Shown: positions 37,755 through 47,384, counted from the first letter of the stretch. The stretch: 64,000 nucleotides of DNA from Siccirubricoccus phaeus (GCF_008360935.1 NZ_SRXO01000001.1:496001-560000), one strand, 5' to 3'. Notes: generated by a model from the letters alone, not told the origin. A program made the numbers and translations.

Positions 37755-39266
37755 ATGCTCGACCGGCCCATGCCGACCCCCGCCGCCCCGCTGCTGGACC
37801 CCTTCGCGCTGGCCAAGGCGATGTCCGGCTATCACTTCATCGGGGGCGGCTATGTGCCGGGGCGGAACGGCAAGAATTTCGCCGTGGTGAATCCGGCGAC
37901 CGGCCAGCAGGTGGCCGAGGCGGCCGAGGGCGACGCGGCGGATGTCGAGGCCGCCGTCCAGAACGCCGCCCGCGCGCAGAAGGAATGGGCGAAGCTGCCG
38001 GCGCGGAAGCGCGGCGCGCTGGTCTATCAATGCGCCGCGCTGCTGAAGGAGCACCAGGAGGAACTCGCAAAGCTCATCGCGCTCGAGACCGGCAAGGCGC
38101 TGCGCACCGAAAGCCGGGTCGAGGCCGGCGTTGTCGCCGACATCTTCGAGTTCTTCGGCGGCCTCGGCTCCGAGCTGAAGGGCGAATCCGTGCCCTTCGC
38201 GCCCAATGTCCTGTCCGTGACGGTGCGGGAGCCGCTCGGCGTGGTCGGCGCCATCATCCCCTGGAACGTGCCGATGCTACTGATGGCGCTGAAGGTGGCG
38301 CCGGCGCTGGTGGCGGGCAATGCCGTGGTGGTGAAGAGCGCGGAGGAAGCGCCGCTCGCCGTGCTGCGCATCTGCGAGCTGATGAACCGCATCCTGCCGC
38401 CCGGCGTGTTCAACATGCTCTCGGGCTACGGGCCGGAATGCGGCGCGCCGCTGGTGGCGCATCCGCTGGTGAAGAAGCTGACCTTCACCGGCTCGGTGGA
38501 GACCGGCAAGATCGTCGCCCGCGCGGCGGCGGAGAAGCTGATCCCGGTGACGCTGGAGCTGGGCGGCAAGTCGCCGATGATCGTCTTCGCCGATTGCGAC
38601 TTCGAGAAGACGGTCTCCGGCGCGCTGACCTCCATGCGTTTCACCCGGCAGGGGCAGAGCTGCACCGCGGCCAGCCGCATCTATGTCGAGCGCCCGATCT
38701 TCGACCGCTTCGTCGCCGCCATGAAGGAGGCGGTGAACAAGATGGTCATGGGCGACCCGCTGGACGAGAAGACCGATATCGGCACCATCGTCTCCGAGGG
38801 CCAGCTCCAGAAGGTGAAGGGCTTCATCGAGGAGGGGACGCGGACGCCGGGCGCCACCGCCCATGTCTGCTCCGCCATGCCGAAGGACCCGGCGCTGAAG
38901 AAGGGGCTGTTTATCCAGCCGGTGATCTTCACCGGCCTGACGAAGGAAAGCCGGCTGGTGCGGGAGGAAATCTTCGGCCCGGTGACGGTGATCGCGCCCT
39001 TCGACGATCCGGAAAGCGTGCTGGCCGAGGCGAATGACAGCGAATACGGGCTGGCCGCCTCGCTCTGGACCAACAACCTCAAGGTCGGGCTGGATCTGGC
39101 GCACCGGCTGGAAGCGGGGCTGGTACAGATCAACCAGAACCTCGTCGTGCAGGCCAATCTTTCCTATGGCGGGGTGAAGAGCAGCGGCCTCGGCAAGGAG
39201 GCCTCGCTGGAGGCGATGCTGGAACACTTCACCCATAAGAAGACCATCATGGTGAATATGGACTGA
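37755..39266 (+). CDS. Aldehyde dehydrogenase family protein
   Basis: A 503-residue NAD(P)-dependent oxidoreductase. The cofactor region is GAIIPWNVPMLLMALKVAPA and FTGSVETGKIVARAA. The catalytic Glu is in VTLELGGKSPMIVF and the catalytic Cys in RFTRQGQSCTAASRIYVE. EEIFGPVTVIAPFDD and YGGVKSSGLGKEASLEAMLE close the protein. There is no signal peptide. GGGAGGA lies before the ATG at 37755; the frame is open back to 37626. The true aldehyde is unknown. It converges on ku across repeat C6. Confidence 0.95.
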   Translation: MLDRPMPTPAAPLLDPFALAKAMSGYHFIGGGYVPGRNGKNFAVVNPATGQQVAEAAEGDAADVEAAVQNAARAQKEWAKLPARKRGALVYQCAALLKEHQEELAKLIALETGKALRTESRVEAGVVADIFEFFGGLGSELKGESVPFAPNVLSVTVREPLGVVGAIIPWNVPMLLMALKVAPALVAGNAVVVKSAEEAPLAVLRICELMNRILPPGVFNMLSGYGPECGAPLVAHPLVKKLTFTGSVETGKIVARAAAEKLIPVTLELGGKSPMIVFADCDFEKTVSGALTSMRFTRQGQSCTAASRIYVERPIFDRFVAAMKEAVNKMVMGDPLDEKTDIGTIVSEGQLQKVKGFIEEGTRTPGATAHVCSAMPKDPALKKGLFIQPVIFTGLTKESRLVREEIFGPVTVIAPFDDPESVLAEANDSEYGLAASLWTNNLKVGLDLAHRLEAGLVQINQNLVVQANLSYGGVKSSGLGKEASLEAMLEHFTHKKTIMVNMD

Positions 39267-39274
39267 GGCAGGCG

Positions 39275-39455
39275 GGGTAGGTTGGGGGCTTCGCCCCCCC
39301 CACGCGCCACCAGGGGCTCCGCCCGTTGGCGGCAGTGCCGCCAACCCCCGCCGGGGGGTGGACCACCCCCCGGACCCCGGTCCTGGTTTGCAGGTTCAAT
39401 CCTCGGGTCTGGAACTCGGACCAGGGTCCGGGGCCATGCCGGCAACGGGCAAGGC
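39275..39455. repeat. Family C palindromic array, copy C6
   Basis: It opens GGGGGCTTCGCCCCCCC and includes TTGGCGGCAGTGCCGCCAA, GGGGGGTGGACCACCCCCC and a core with GGTTCAATCCTCGGGTCTGG. It closes with GGGTCCGGGGCC. It lies at the convergent junction of the aldehyde dehydrogenase and ku. Confidence 0.75.
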
Positions 39456-39460
39456 CCCGA

Positions 39461-40324
39461 TCAAGCCCGCCGCTTGCCCCCGGCCGCCCGCCGCGCCGGC
39501 TTGGCCGCCGGCGCCTTCTTCGCGGCCGGCTTCGCCCGCCTCTCCTCCTGCCCCAGGCTGCGCTTCAGCGCCGTCATCAGGTCGATGACATTGTCCTCCG
39601 GCGCCTCTTCCGCGGGCTCGCTGATCTCCTCGCCTTCCAGCTTCGCCCGGATCACCTCGCGCAGCCGCGCCTCATAGCGGTCCTCCATGTCCTCCAGCAT
39701 GAATTCGCCGGTCTGGCGGTCGATCAGCTCACGCGCCAGCTTCACCATGGCCGCATCGGGCTTCGCCTTGGGCAGATCGGCGAAGCTCTTCGCCGGGTCG
39801 TGCAGCTCCTTCGGGTCGTTCAGCGTGTGCAGCACCAGCCCGCGCCCCAGCGGCATGACCGCCACCGACCGCTCCCGCCGCGACAGCACCAGCCGCGCCA
39901 GCCCGATGCGCTTCGCCTCGGCGATCGCCGCCTGCAGCACGGTATAGACGTCCTGCCCCGCCTCCCCATCCGGCAGCAGGTAGTAGCTGGCATCCAGATG
40001 AATCGGGTCGATGGCGTCGGCGGTGACGAATTTGTCCAGCGTCAGCAGGGAGGAGCTTTCGATCCGCGCCCGCGCGAAATCCTCCTCGTCCAGCAGGACG
40101 AAGCGGTCCTTCTCGAATTCATAGCCCTTGGCCAGCTCGCTCCGCCGCAGCTCCTCGCCGGTCCCGGCATCGAGGGTCAGCATGCGGATGCGGTTGCCGG
40201 TGTCCGGGTTGATCATGTGGAAATGCAGCGCCGCCGCCGCATGCCGGGCGCTGTAGAGCGCGACCGGGCAGGAAACCAAGGCGAGGCGCAGATGGCCGCG
40301 CCAGATCGGGTGTCCCTCGGGCAT
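39461..40324 (-). CDS. ku: Ku protein (bacterial non-homologous end joining)
   Basis: The 287-residue protein is a bacterial Ku homodimer subunit that threads onto broken DNA ends and recruits LigD. The start MPEGHPIWRGHLRLALVSCP is typical, as are LHFHMINPDTGNRIRM and the bridge region YELLPDG-like SYYLLPDGEAGQDVYTVL. The minimal C-terminus contains EDNVIDLMTALKRSL, followed by a lysine/arginine/alanine tail rich in AKK and ARR that may bind DNA. Its start codon overlaps the ligD stop (TGATG), so the two are translationally coupled. Confidence 0.96.
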   Translation of the reverse strand: MPEGHPIWRGHLRLALVSCPVALYSARHAAAALHFHMINPDTGNRIRMLTLDAGTGEELRRSELAKGYEFEKDRFVLLDEEDFARARIESSSLLTLDKFVTADAIDPIHLDASYYLLPDGEAGQDVYTVLQAAIAEAKRIGLARLVLSRRERSVAVMPLGRGLVLHTLNDPKELHDPAKSFADLPKAKPDAAMVKLARELIDRQTGEFMLEDMEDRYEARLREVIRAKLEGEEISEPAEEAPEDNVIDLMTALKRSLGQEERRAKPAAKKAPAAKPARRAAGGKRRA

Positions 40325-43300
40325 CAGGGCAGCTCCTCCGGCAGGGTCTGATCCAGCTTCGCCATGCCCGCCCAGGGATCGGCCTTCTGCCGCGCGAGCC
40401 GCGCCGGGATGGTGGCGATGGTGAAGGCAGCGGGGTCGAGCTTCGTCGTCACCTCCCGCCAGGCGAGCGGCGTCGCCACGGTGGCGCCCGGCCGCGCCCG
40501 CGGGCAGTAGGAGCAGATGGCGGTCGCCCCCGCCCCGTTGCGCAGCCAGTCCACCAGGATGCGGCCGCGCCGCTTCGCCTTGGGCACGGTGGAGATGAAG
40601 CGGTCCGGCGCCTCCTTCTCCAGCGCCCGGGCGAGGCCGCGGGCGAAGCCGCGCACCGTTTCCCACCCCGCCTCCGGCCGCAGCGGCACCACCAGATGCA
40701 GCCCCTTGCCGCCGGTGGTGCGGCAGAAGCTTTCCAACCCCATCCCCTGCAGCCGCTGCCGCAGATCGAGCGCCGCCTGCACCACCTCGGCGAAATCCAC
40801 CCCCTCGCCGGGGTCGAGGTCGAACACCACCCGGTCGGGATGCGCCGGGTCGGCCAGGGTGGCGCCCCAGCCATGCAGCTCGATCGCGCCCATCTGGGCG
40901 CAGGCCAGCAGCCCCTCCCGGTCGCGGATCGCGAGGTAGGGCTGGCCCTCCGCCTCGCCCTCCGCGATCTCGCGCGGCATGCCGCGGCCGCCATGCTTCT
41001 GGAAGAAATGCTCGCCGGCGATCCCTTCCGGGCAGCGCACCAGGGCCAGCGGCCTGCCGGCGATCTCCGGCAGGGCGCGCGCCGCCACCGCCTCCCAATA
41101 GGCGGCAAGGTCCTGCTTGGTGATGCCGGGCCAGAGCTCGCGCTCCGGATGGGTGATCCGCATGCCGCCGACCTCCGCCGTGCCGCGCGCCGGCTTCGGC
41201 GCATGGACGATGACCCCGGCGCGCGGCCGCTTCGGCCGCAGCGCGGCCCGGGGCACCTCCGGGTTGGGTACCGGCCGGACCACCTCGGCGGGCTGCTTGT
41301 CCTCCCGCAGCCCGAGATAGGTGGAGTGGCGCAGCCGCCCCGCCCCGGTCCAGCCGATATACTGCACCTCCGCGACCAGCTCCGGCCGCACCCAGGCGAT
41401 GGTGGCGTCGGGCGGGTCGCCGGCCAGCAGCATCCCGGCGGGCGGCGGGGCGGCGAGCTGGCCGAGCCGGCGGCGCAGCGCCACCAGCTCCTCCCCGGTG
41501 AAGCCGCTGCCGACGCCGCCGGCGTAATGCAGCCGCCCCGCCTCGTCATGATAGCCGAGATGCAGCGCGCCCAGCCCCTGGCGGCTGCCGGCGGGGGGCG
41601 TCCAGCCGAGGACGATGAATTCCTCCCGCCCCTGGCACTTCACCTTCACCCAGTCGCGCCCGCGGATGCCGCGATAGGGCGACTCCGCCCGCTTGCAGAT
41701 GATGCCCTCCAGCCCCAGGGCACAGGCCTGCCGCCGCACCCGTGGCGTCTGGCCTTCCAGATGCTCGCTGTAGCGCAGCCCGCCGCGCCAGGGGCCGAGC
41801 CCTTCCAGCGCCGTCTTGCGGTCGATCAGGCGGCAGGGGCGGAGGTCCCAGCCATCCAGGTAGAGCAGGTCGAAGAGATAGAGGTAGAGCCCCTTGCGCC
41901 GCCCGCCCCGGCTGAGCGCCGCCTGCAATTCGGCGAAGGAGGAGAGGCCGTCGGGGCGGAGCGCCACCAGCTCCCCATCCAGCAGGGCGGTTTCGGCCGG
42001 CAGGGTGGCGGCGGCGCGGGCGAGGTCCGGCAGGCGGTCGGTCCAGTCCTGGCCGTTGCGGGTGATGAGGCGGATGGTCTTGCCGCGCTTCTCCACCAGC
42101 AGGCGGTAGCCGTCGAATTTCACCTCGCTGAGCCAGTCGGCGCCTTCGGGCGGTTCTTCCACGAGGGTGGCCAGGGCAGGCTTCTGATCCTCGGGCAGCT
42201 CGCCCGGGATAGCGCCGGGCAGAGGTGGCTCGGCCTTGGCCTGGCGCCTGCGCGGCGTGGTGCGGGCAGCCGGGGCGGGCGCAGGTTCTTCGGTCTCCGG
42301 CACCGGAGGGGTCGCCTCGCGGCGGGATGCCAGCCTTGCCACCTCCGAGGCCGGTTCCGGGCGCCCCGCCCGGGGCGCCGGCTGCGCCTCCTCCGCCGCT
42401 GCCGACCGGCGGGCTGCGCGCTTTGTCCGGGATGTAGCTTCCGTCTTCTCTGCCGCCGGCGAGGAAACAGCGCGCTTCGTCCGGGATGCAGCTTCCGTCT
42501 TCTCTGCCGCTGGCGAGGAAGCAGCGCGCTTCGTCCGGGACGCAGGTTCCGCCTTCCCTGCCGCCGGCGAGGGAGCAGCGCGCTTCGTCCGGGACGCAGG
42601 TTCCGCCTTCCCTGCCGCCGGCGAGGGAGCAGCGCGCTTCGTCCGGGATGCAGGTTCCGTCTTCCCTGCCGCCGGCGAGGAAGCAGCGCGCTTCGTCCAG
42701 GACGCAGGTTCCGCCCTCGCCGCCGCCGGCAAGGGAGCAGCGCGCTTCGTCCGCGATGCGGGTTCCTCCTTCCCCGCCCCCGGCGGAGGAGCGGCGCGTC
42801 CCGTCCGCGATGCGGGCTCCGCCCGCTCCACCGCCGGCGGCGGAGCGAGGCGCGCCGTCCGGGCCGCGGTCCCTGCCCTCCCCGGCGCCAGTCGCGGCGC
42901 GGCCGGCTCCGCCTGGCGAAGGGGCACGGGCTTCGCCCGCTGCGGCGCCGGGGGCGCAGCGGCGCGCTCCGCCTCGCGGACGGAGCCGGGCTTCGCCTTC
43001 TCCGGCACCGGGCGCGGGGCGGGGCCGGGTGCCGCCTCCAGCGCCGTGGCATCGGCGCCCTGCCGCTCTGCCCCGTCATGCTCCTTGATGAGCAGCCAAT
43101 TCTCCGCCTTCTCCCGCCCGCGCGGCTTCATCCGCACCAGCGCGAAGCCGCCCGAGAGGCGCTGGCCGGAGAGGCGGAATTTCAGCTCCCCCGCCGCCAG
43201 CCCGGCCGCCGGGTCGCCCACCGGCTCCCAGCTTCCCTCATCCCAGATCTCCACCTCCCCGGCGCCGTAATGGCCTTCCGGGATGCGGCCATGGAAATCG

Positions 43301-43578
43301 GCATAGGCCAGGGGATGGTCCTCCACCCGCACCGCCAGGCGCTTGTCGGCCGGGTCCAGGGAAGGCCCCTTCGGCACCGCCCAGCTCCACAGCACGCCGC
43401 CATGCTCCAGCCGGAAATCCCAGTGCAGCCGGCGGGCGGCATGTTTCTGCACGACGAAGCGGCGGCGCTTGCCGGTGGCGCGGCCGCCGGGGGGCGGCTC
43501 CGGCGTCGCGGCGAAGTCGCGCTTCGCCCGGTAGGTGGCGATGGAGGTGTCGCGGGGGGTGGCGGCGCGGGAGGCCAT
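40324..43578 (-). CDS. ligD: Multifunctional DNA ligase D
   Basis: The 1084-residue NHEJ enzyme has three domains in the order phosphoesterase, ligase, polymerase. Residues 40-165 are the 3'-phosphoesterase (RRLHWDFRLEHGGVLWSWAV, RIPEGHYGAGEV). Residues 170-460 form an unusually long Pro/Ala/Lys-rich linker with seven 18-residue tandem repeats. Residues 463-770 are the ATP-dependent ligase with adenylated Lys487 in EVKFDGYRLL and GLEGIICKR. Residues 790-1084 are the primase-polymerase, with HFFQKHGG, VVFDLDPGEG and TTGGKGLHLVVPL. Most LigD proteins have 800-900 residues, so the extra length is the linker. It is followed directly by ku. Confidence 0.97.
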   Translation of the reverse strand: MASRAATPRDTSIATYRAKRDFAATPEPPPGGRATGKRRRFVVQKHAARRLHWDFRLEHGGVLWSWAVPKGPSLDPADKRLAVRVEDHPLAYADFHGRIPEGHYGAGEVEIWDEGSWEPVGDPAAGLAAGELKFRLSGQRLSGGFALVRMKPRGREKAENWLLIKEHDGAERQGADATALEAAPGPAPRPVPEKAKPGSVREAERAAAPPAPQRAKPVPLRQAEPAAPRLAPGRAGTAARTARLAPPPAVERAEPASRTGRAAPPPGAGKEEPASRTKRAAPLPAAARAEPASWTKRAASSPAAGKTEPASRTKRAAPSPAAGKAEPASRTKRAAPSPAAGKAEPASRTKRAASSPAAEKTEAASRTKRAVSSPAAEKTEATSRTKRAARRSAAAEEAQPAPRAGRPEPASEVARLASRREATPPVPETEEPAPAPAARTTPRRRQAKAEPPLPGAIPGELPEDQKPALATLVEEPPEGADWLSEVKFDGYRLLVEKRGKTIRLITRNGQDWTDRLPDLARAAATLPAETALLDGELVALRPDGLSSFAELQAALSRGGRRKGLYLYLFDLLYLDGWDLRPCRLIDRKTALEGLGPWRGGLRYSEHLEGQTPRVRRQACALGLEGIICKRAESPYRGIRGRDWVKVKCQGREEFIVLGWTPPAGSRQGLGALHLGYHDEAGRLHYAGGVGSGFTGEELVALRRRLGQLAAPPPAGMLLAGDPPDATIAWVRPELVAEVQYIGWTGAGRLRHSTYLGLREDKQPAEVVRPVPNPEVPRAALRPKRPRAGVIVHAPKPARGTAEVGGMRITHPERELWPGITKQDLAAYWEAVAARALPEIAGRPLALVRCPEGIAGEHFFQKHGGRGMPREIAEGEAEGQPYLAIRDREGLLACAQMGAIELHGWGATLADPAHPDRVVFDLDPGEGVDFAEVVQAALDLRQRLQGMGLESFCRTTGGKGLHLVVPLRPEAGWETVRGFARGLARALEKEAPDRFISTVPKAKRRGRILVDWLRNGAGATAICSYCPRARPGATVATPLAWREVTTKLDPAAFTIATIPARLARQKADPWAGMAKLDQTLPEELP
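42391..42768 (-). repeat. 54-bp tandem repeats inside ligD
   Basis: Seven consecutive 54-bp units encode residues 271-396 of LigD, with the 18-residue consensus AEPASRTKRAAPSPAAGK. Adjacent units differ by few bases, notably the two central copies, which encode identical peptides. Degenerate related units extend toward residue 250. The array keeps the reading frame and is likely to vary in copy number between strains. Confidence 0.9.
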
Positions 43579-43818
43579 GATGTCCCGGCAACGTCACGCC
43601 GATGCCGTGGTTGCCGCGCGCCGGCCCGCGGGGTGGCGCGACGCATCGCCAGCCGGCGGTGGGCGGCATGAGCGCCGCCGGAACGAGACGCCGCCGAGGA
43701 TCGCGACGCCCCTCCCCCGTCCGGCGGCGGCCCTCCCCGGCGAGGAGACCGGTGCGGCCGAAGCCGCCCGGCTCCGGCCGGCCTTTCGGTTAGCGCCCCG
43801 CCACCCGGCACGGCCGGG

Positions 43819-45132
43819 TCAGGGGAGCTGCTCCTTCTCGAACACCTCCAGCTCCGCCCCCAGGACCTTGCCCCTGGTCTCGGGGCCCAGATAGACGCCG
43901 ATGATGAGGACGATGAGCGAGCCGATGGTCGCGTACATCATCGGCAGGGCGAAGCCCATATTCTGGTTCACCGCGTAGTAGGTGAGGATCGGCGCGACGA
44001 AGCCGCCCCAGATCGCCCCCTGGTGATAGACGAAGCCGGCGGCGGAGGCGCGGATCTCGGTCGGGAACCGCTCCGAGAGCCAGCACGGGTTCAGCGTGTC
44101 CTTGCCGCCGACGATCAGCGCCTGCAGCAGGAAGCCCAGGGTGAAGATCAGCGGGTCGATCGTCGTCAGGTAGATCGGCGTGATGAAGATCGCGATGGTG
44201 CAGGGGATGATGAGCGCCCAGCGCCGCCCGATCCGGTCCGACATGGCGCCCCAGAAGGCCGAGGAGACGAAGACCAGGATGTTGCCCCAGAACAGCGGCA
44301 CCGCCACCATCGCCGGCGTCCAGCCCAGCTCCTTCTGCAGATAGGTGCCGGGCAGCGCCCAGATGGCGTAGTAGACGCAGAAATTGGCGGCCATCCAGAG
44401 GCAGCCGGTCAGGGTGTTCCAGAGGTATTTCCGCTTGAAGATGGCGAAGAGCGGCAGCGTCACCGCCTGCCTCGTGGTCGCCTGGATCTTCTGGTTCTCG
44501 GCCCAGACCTCCGGCTCCTTCACATAGGCGCGGATCCAGAGGCAGACGAGGGCCGGCAGCACGCCGAGGATGAGCATGCCGCGCCAGCCATAGCCCTGCC
44601 CAAGCGATTCCATCGGCTCGTAGAGCAGGCCGTAGGCGGCCGCCGAGAGGGCGTAGCCGAGGCCCCAGGAGCCCTGCAGCACGCCTGACATCAGGCCGCG
44701 GGACCGCGCCGGCCAGGATTCCATGGCCAGCGCCGCGCCCGCCGGCCATTCGGCCCCCATGCCGATGCCGAGCAGCGCCCGGAAGAAGAACAGGAAGGCG
44801 AAGTCGGGCGAGAAGCCGGCGAAGAGGTTGCACAGCGAATACCACAGGATGGAGATCATCAGCGGCGCCTTGCGGCCCATCCGGTCGGCCAGCCAGCCCG
44901 CCGCCGTGGCGCCGACCAGGCGCAGCCACAGCGTGACGGCGAACACCGCCGTCACGGCGGTGAGCGGCACGTCGAATTCCTGCGCGATCGGCAGCATGAT
45001 GAGCAGGAAGATGGTGAAGTCGAACGCATCCAGCGTCCAACCGAGCCAGGCTGCCAGATAGGCGTACCACTGGTCCTTGGTGGGTTCCTTCCACCAGGGC
45101 ACGGCTTTCCCCGCCTTCGGCGCTGCGGACAT
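43819..45132 (-). CDS. MFS transporter, sialate/lactate symporter (SHS-like) family
   Basis: A 437-residue protein with 12 predicted membrane helices. The N-terminus QWYAYLAAWLGWTLDAFDFT contains the Asp-Phe-Asp motif of the SHS/MHS symporters. The helix 2-3 loop reads GWLADRMGRKAPL and the second half has GAMSDRIGRRWAL, the two MFS signature loops. FFFRALLGIGMGAEWPAGAA is also typical. Members take up lactate, pyruvate or sialic acid with protons. GGGAGGTCAAAC precedes ATG 45132. The protein may supply carboxylates to the acyl-CoA enzymes nearby. Confidence 0.9.
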   Translation of the reverse strand: MSAAPKAGKAVPWWKEPTKDQWYAYLAAWLGWTLDAFDFTIFLLIMLPIAQEFDVPLTAVTAVFAVTLWLRLVGATAAGWLADRMGRKAPLMISILWYSLCNLFAGFSPDFAFLFFFRALLGIGMGAEWPAGAALAMESWPARSRGLMSGVLQGSWGLGYALSAAAYGLLYEPMESLGQGYGWRGMLILGVLPALVCLWIRAYVKEPEVWAENQKIQATTRQAVTLPLFAIFKRKYLWNTLTGCLWMAANFCVYYAIWALPGTYLQKELGWTPAMVAVPLFWGNILVFVSSAFWGAMSDRIGRRWALIIPCTIAIFITPIYLTTIDPLIFTLGFLLQALIVGGKDTLNPCWLSERFPTEIRASAAGFVYHQGAIWGGFVAPILTYYAVNQNMGFALPMMYATIGSLIVLIIGVYLGPETRGKVLGAELEVFEKEQLP

Positions 45133-45679
45133 GTTTGACCTCCCTGTTCTGCCGTTATCGTTTGCTGCGCTTTGCACGCATGCCGCCATGCCTGGCGTTC
45201 GGGCGGCACTCATGGGCCGGGCCTGATGATCGGTCCGCCGATGCTGTTCCTGGCCTCAGGGGATGGCCGCGACTCCCGGCGGCCCGCCAGGCCGCAGCCG
45301 GCCGGCCATGCCCACCGGCGGGTCTCGGATGGCAGGCCGGTCATTCCGCGGCTGGCCCTGGCCCTGGCAGCAGGGCACCCTGTCCCGGCCCGCCGCGAGG
45401 GGCGGCGCCGGCAGGCCGATCCCGGCCCGGCGCGGGTCGCGGCTCAGCGGACGGGACCTTCGCCGGAATGCTCCCGGGAACGCCAACATGGCGGCGGCGC
45501 AGGCCATGCGCGGCAGGCCGGCCGTTTCCCGGCACGCCTTGCGATGCGTCTCGGCATCCGGTCCCCTCCCTGACAGGGCAGAGGCGAAGGCGGCATGGCG
45601 TCGGGGTATCGGTGGTTGTAGCAATCAGGCGGCCATGAGGACCCCGATCTGTCGCAACGGCTCTAACCCTGGCGCGAGG

Positions 45680-45801
45680 CTAGTGTCCTGATTCCGAAGT
45701 CCTGCGGACTTCGGTCTCGGGCCACCAGCTTTTGGTTTCAGTGGCCTGCTTGTCCGCTGCGTTCGCTGGAAATCCAACGAACTTCGCAGGCAGGACACTA
45801 G
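45680..45801 (-). repeat. Family B palindromic repeat, copy B2
   Basis: A full copy with CTAGTGTCCTG at the left and CAGGACACTAG at the right, so CTAG bounds both ends. Inside are the GAAGTCCTGCGGACTTCGG hairpin and TTCGCTGGAAATCCAACGAA, with GGGCCACCAGCTTTTGGTTT between them. It is the same orientation as B1, the reverse of B3 and B4. Confidence 0.9.
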
Positions 45802-45949
45802 AGCCCGGCGCGGCGACGGGGCAACAGGCTTCTGCCGCCCTCGCCGGCGGTTGCCGTTCCAGGCTTGTGCGCGGCGGGCGGCATGGGCTGCGGGGGGTGG
45901 AGCTGCGGCGCCCTCCTCCGCTCCGGCCGCGCTGCGGATCGCACGCCCG

Positions 45950-46005
45950 GGCTGGTGCCCCTCGGCTGGTGCCCCATGGCTGGTGCCCCATGGCTGGTGA
46001 CCGGG
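45950..46005. repeat. 14-bp tandem repeat
   Basis: GGCTGGTGCCCCAT occurs in three and a half head-to-tail copies, the first ending CTC instead of CAT and the last reading GGCTGGTGACCGGG. It contains the CCATGG palindrome at each junction. Confidence 0.75.
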
Positions 46006-46334
46006 CGCACAGCCGGGAAAGGGCGATCAGCGGCATTCGCCGCGGCAAGCCTGCCGCGGAGGAGTCATGGCCCCTTATCGTCCCGCCATCTGCCAGGCCG
46101 CCGGATGCACCGGCGCCGCAGGACCGCTTCGCCTCGCGCCGATGGCGACGGGCGCCGACGGGCTCTGGCTTGCCCTCGCCAGCACCTGGCTGCAATCCGC
46201 CCCCGCCATGGGCGAGGACCGCACGGCGCCCGGCGCGGCAGCCGCGGCGTCCCGTCCCGAGCCCGGGATGCCGCCGGGCGGCTGACCCTCGATCCGCCGC
46301 ACGCCCGGAGGGGCCAGGCCAAGGGCGACGACCG

Positions 46335-47384
46335 CTACATCAGGAACACGCCCTTCCCGGTATTCTGCTGGTCGAACAGCTTGTAGGCCTCCTCCGCCTG
46401 GTCGAGCTTCCACTGATCGGTGAAGAGGCTGTCCACGCTCAGCTTCCGGTCGATGATGAAGCGCGCGCATTCCGCCTGGCCGACATTGGAGAAGGTCCAG
46501 GAGGCGATGACCGTCGCCTGCCGCCGCAGCATGTCCGGCGAGACGTCGATGGTCACCTCGCCGCCCTCGCCGACGAAGCAGCAGGTGCCCCAGACCTTCA
46601 GCGCGCGGATCGCCTGGATGCGCGCCTGCGGCGAGGAGGAGGTGTCGAGCGTCAGATCGGCGCCGAGGCCGTGGGTGAGGTCGCGGATCGCCTCCACCGG
46701 GTCGGCGTTGGAGGGGTTGATCGTCTCCGCCGCGCCGAATTCCCGCGCCCGCTCCAGCCGCTGCGGCGAGATGTCGAGGGCGATCACCCGCGCGCCCATG
46801 GCGGTGGCGAGCTGCGTCGCGGAGAGCCCCACCGGCCCCTGGCCGAAGATGGCGATGGTGTCGTTGCCGGAGATGTTCATCCGGCGCAGCGCGCCATAGG
46901 CGGTGCCGGTGCCGCAGGAGATGGCGGCGCCGGCGGTGAAGCTCAGCGCCTCCGGCAGCGGCACCAGGGTATTGGCCGGCACGCACATGTAGTTGGCATG
47001 GCCGCCATGGGAGTTGTTGCCATAGACCTTCACGCTGGTCTGCTGGCAGAGCTGCTGCCAGCCGGTGCGGCAATGGTTGCAGGTGGTGCAGCCCTGGTAG
47101 TGATGCACCATCACCCGCTGCCCCACCTGCGCCTGGCGCGGATCGACGCCCGGGCCGATGGCGGCGACGACGCCGCAGGGCTCATGTCCGGCGATGGTCG
47201 GGCCCACCGGCGTGGCGAGGCCGTTGTTCTGCCGCACGCCCTTCGGCCGGCGATACTGCTTCAGGTCGCTGCCGCACATGCCGGAGGCCTTCATCTCCAG
47301 CACCACCTCGCCGAAGCCCGGGGTGGGGTCGGGGAAGGACATGATCTCGAGCTGCCGGTCGCCGGTGAACACCACGCCACGCAT
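46335..47384 (-). CDS. Zinc-dependent alcohol dehydrogenase family protein
   Basis: A 349-residue medium-chain dehydrogenase. Catalytic zinc ligands are in SGMCGSDLKQY and IAGHEPCGVVA. The structural zinc lobe is GCTTCNHCRTGWQQLC, slightly unusual in spacing but with the four cysteines. The Rossmann motif IFGQGPVGLSATQLA is followed by VIALDISPQRLERA. The protein ends KGVFLM. GAGGAGGAAGCGCG precedes ATG 47384. Alcohol or polyol substrates are possible. It is divergent from the penicillin acylase gene; about 400 bp of tandem-repeat DNA separate them. Confidence 0.93.
   Translation of the reverse strand: MRGVVFTGDRQLEIMSFPDPTPGFGEVVLEMKASGMCGSDLKQYRRPKGVRQNNGLATPVGPTIAGHEPCGVVAAIGPGVDPRQAQVGQRVMVHHYQGCTTCNHCRTGWQQLCQQTSVKVYGNNSHGGHANYMCVPANTLVPLPEALSFTAGAAISCGTGTAYGALRRMNISGNDTIAIFGQGPVGLSATQLATAMGARVIALDISPQRLERAREFGAAETINPSNADPVEAIRDLTHGLGADLTLDTSSSPQARIQAIRALKVWGTCCFVGEGGEVTIDVSPDMLRRQATVIASWTFSNVGQAECARFIIDRKLSVDSLFTDQWKLDQAEEAYKLFDQQNTGKGVFLM

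Larger units (their letters stand above)
45133..46334. other. 1.2-kb gap without a convincing gene
   Basis: Several ORFs of 70-170 codons exist here but are Arg/Pro/Gly-rich shadows without family similarity. The stretch holds repeat B2 (45680-45801) and a short 14-bp tandem array (45950-46005). The first 40 bp (CTGTTCTGCCGTTATCGTTT) are less GC-rich and probably carry the promoter of the MFS gene. The remainder may be decayed coding DNA; nothing in it is recognisable. Confidence 0.55.

Noticed and set aside
42391-42768. CRISPR-like periodicity in ligD
   Set aside because: It is a coding minisatellite without spacers, in frame with the LigD protein.
40696-43671. Plus-strand ORF of 991 codons opposite ligD, with repeated Arg/Cys-rich units
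   Set aside because: The repeats are the antisense reading of the 54-bp ligD array. No start signal or domain is present.
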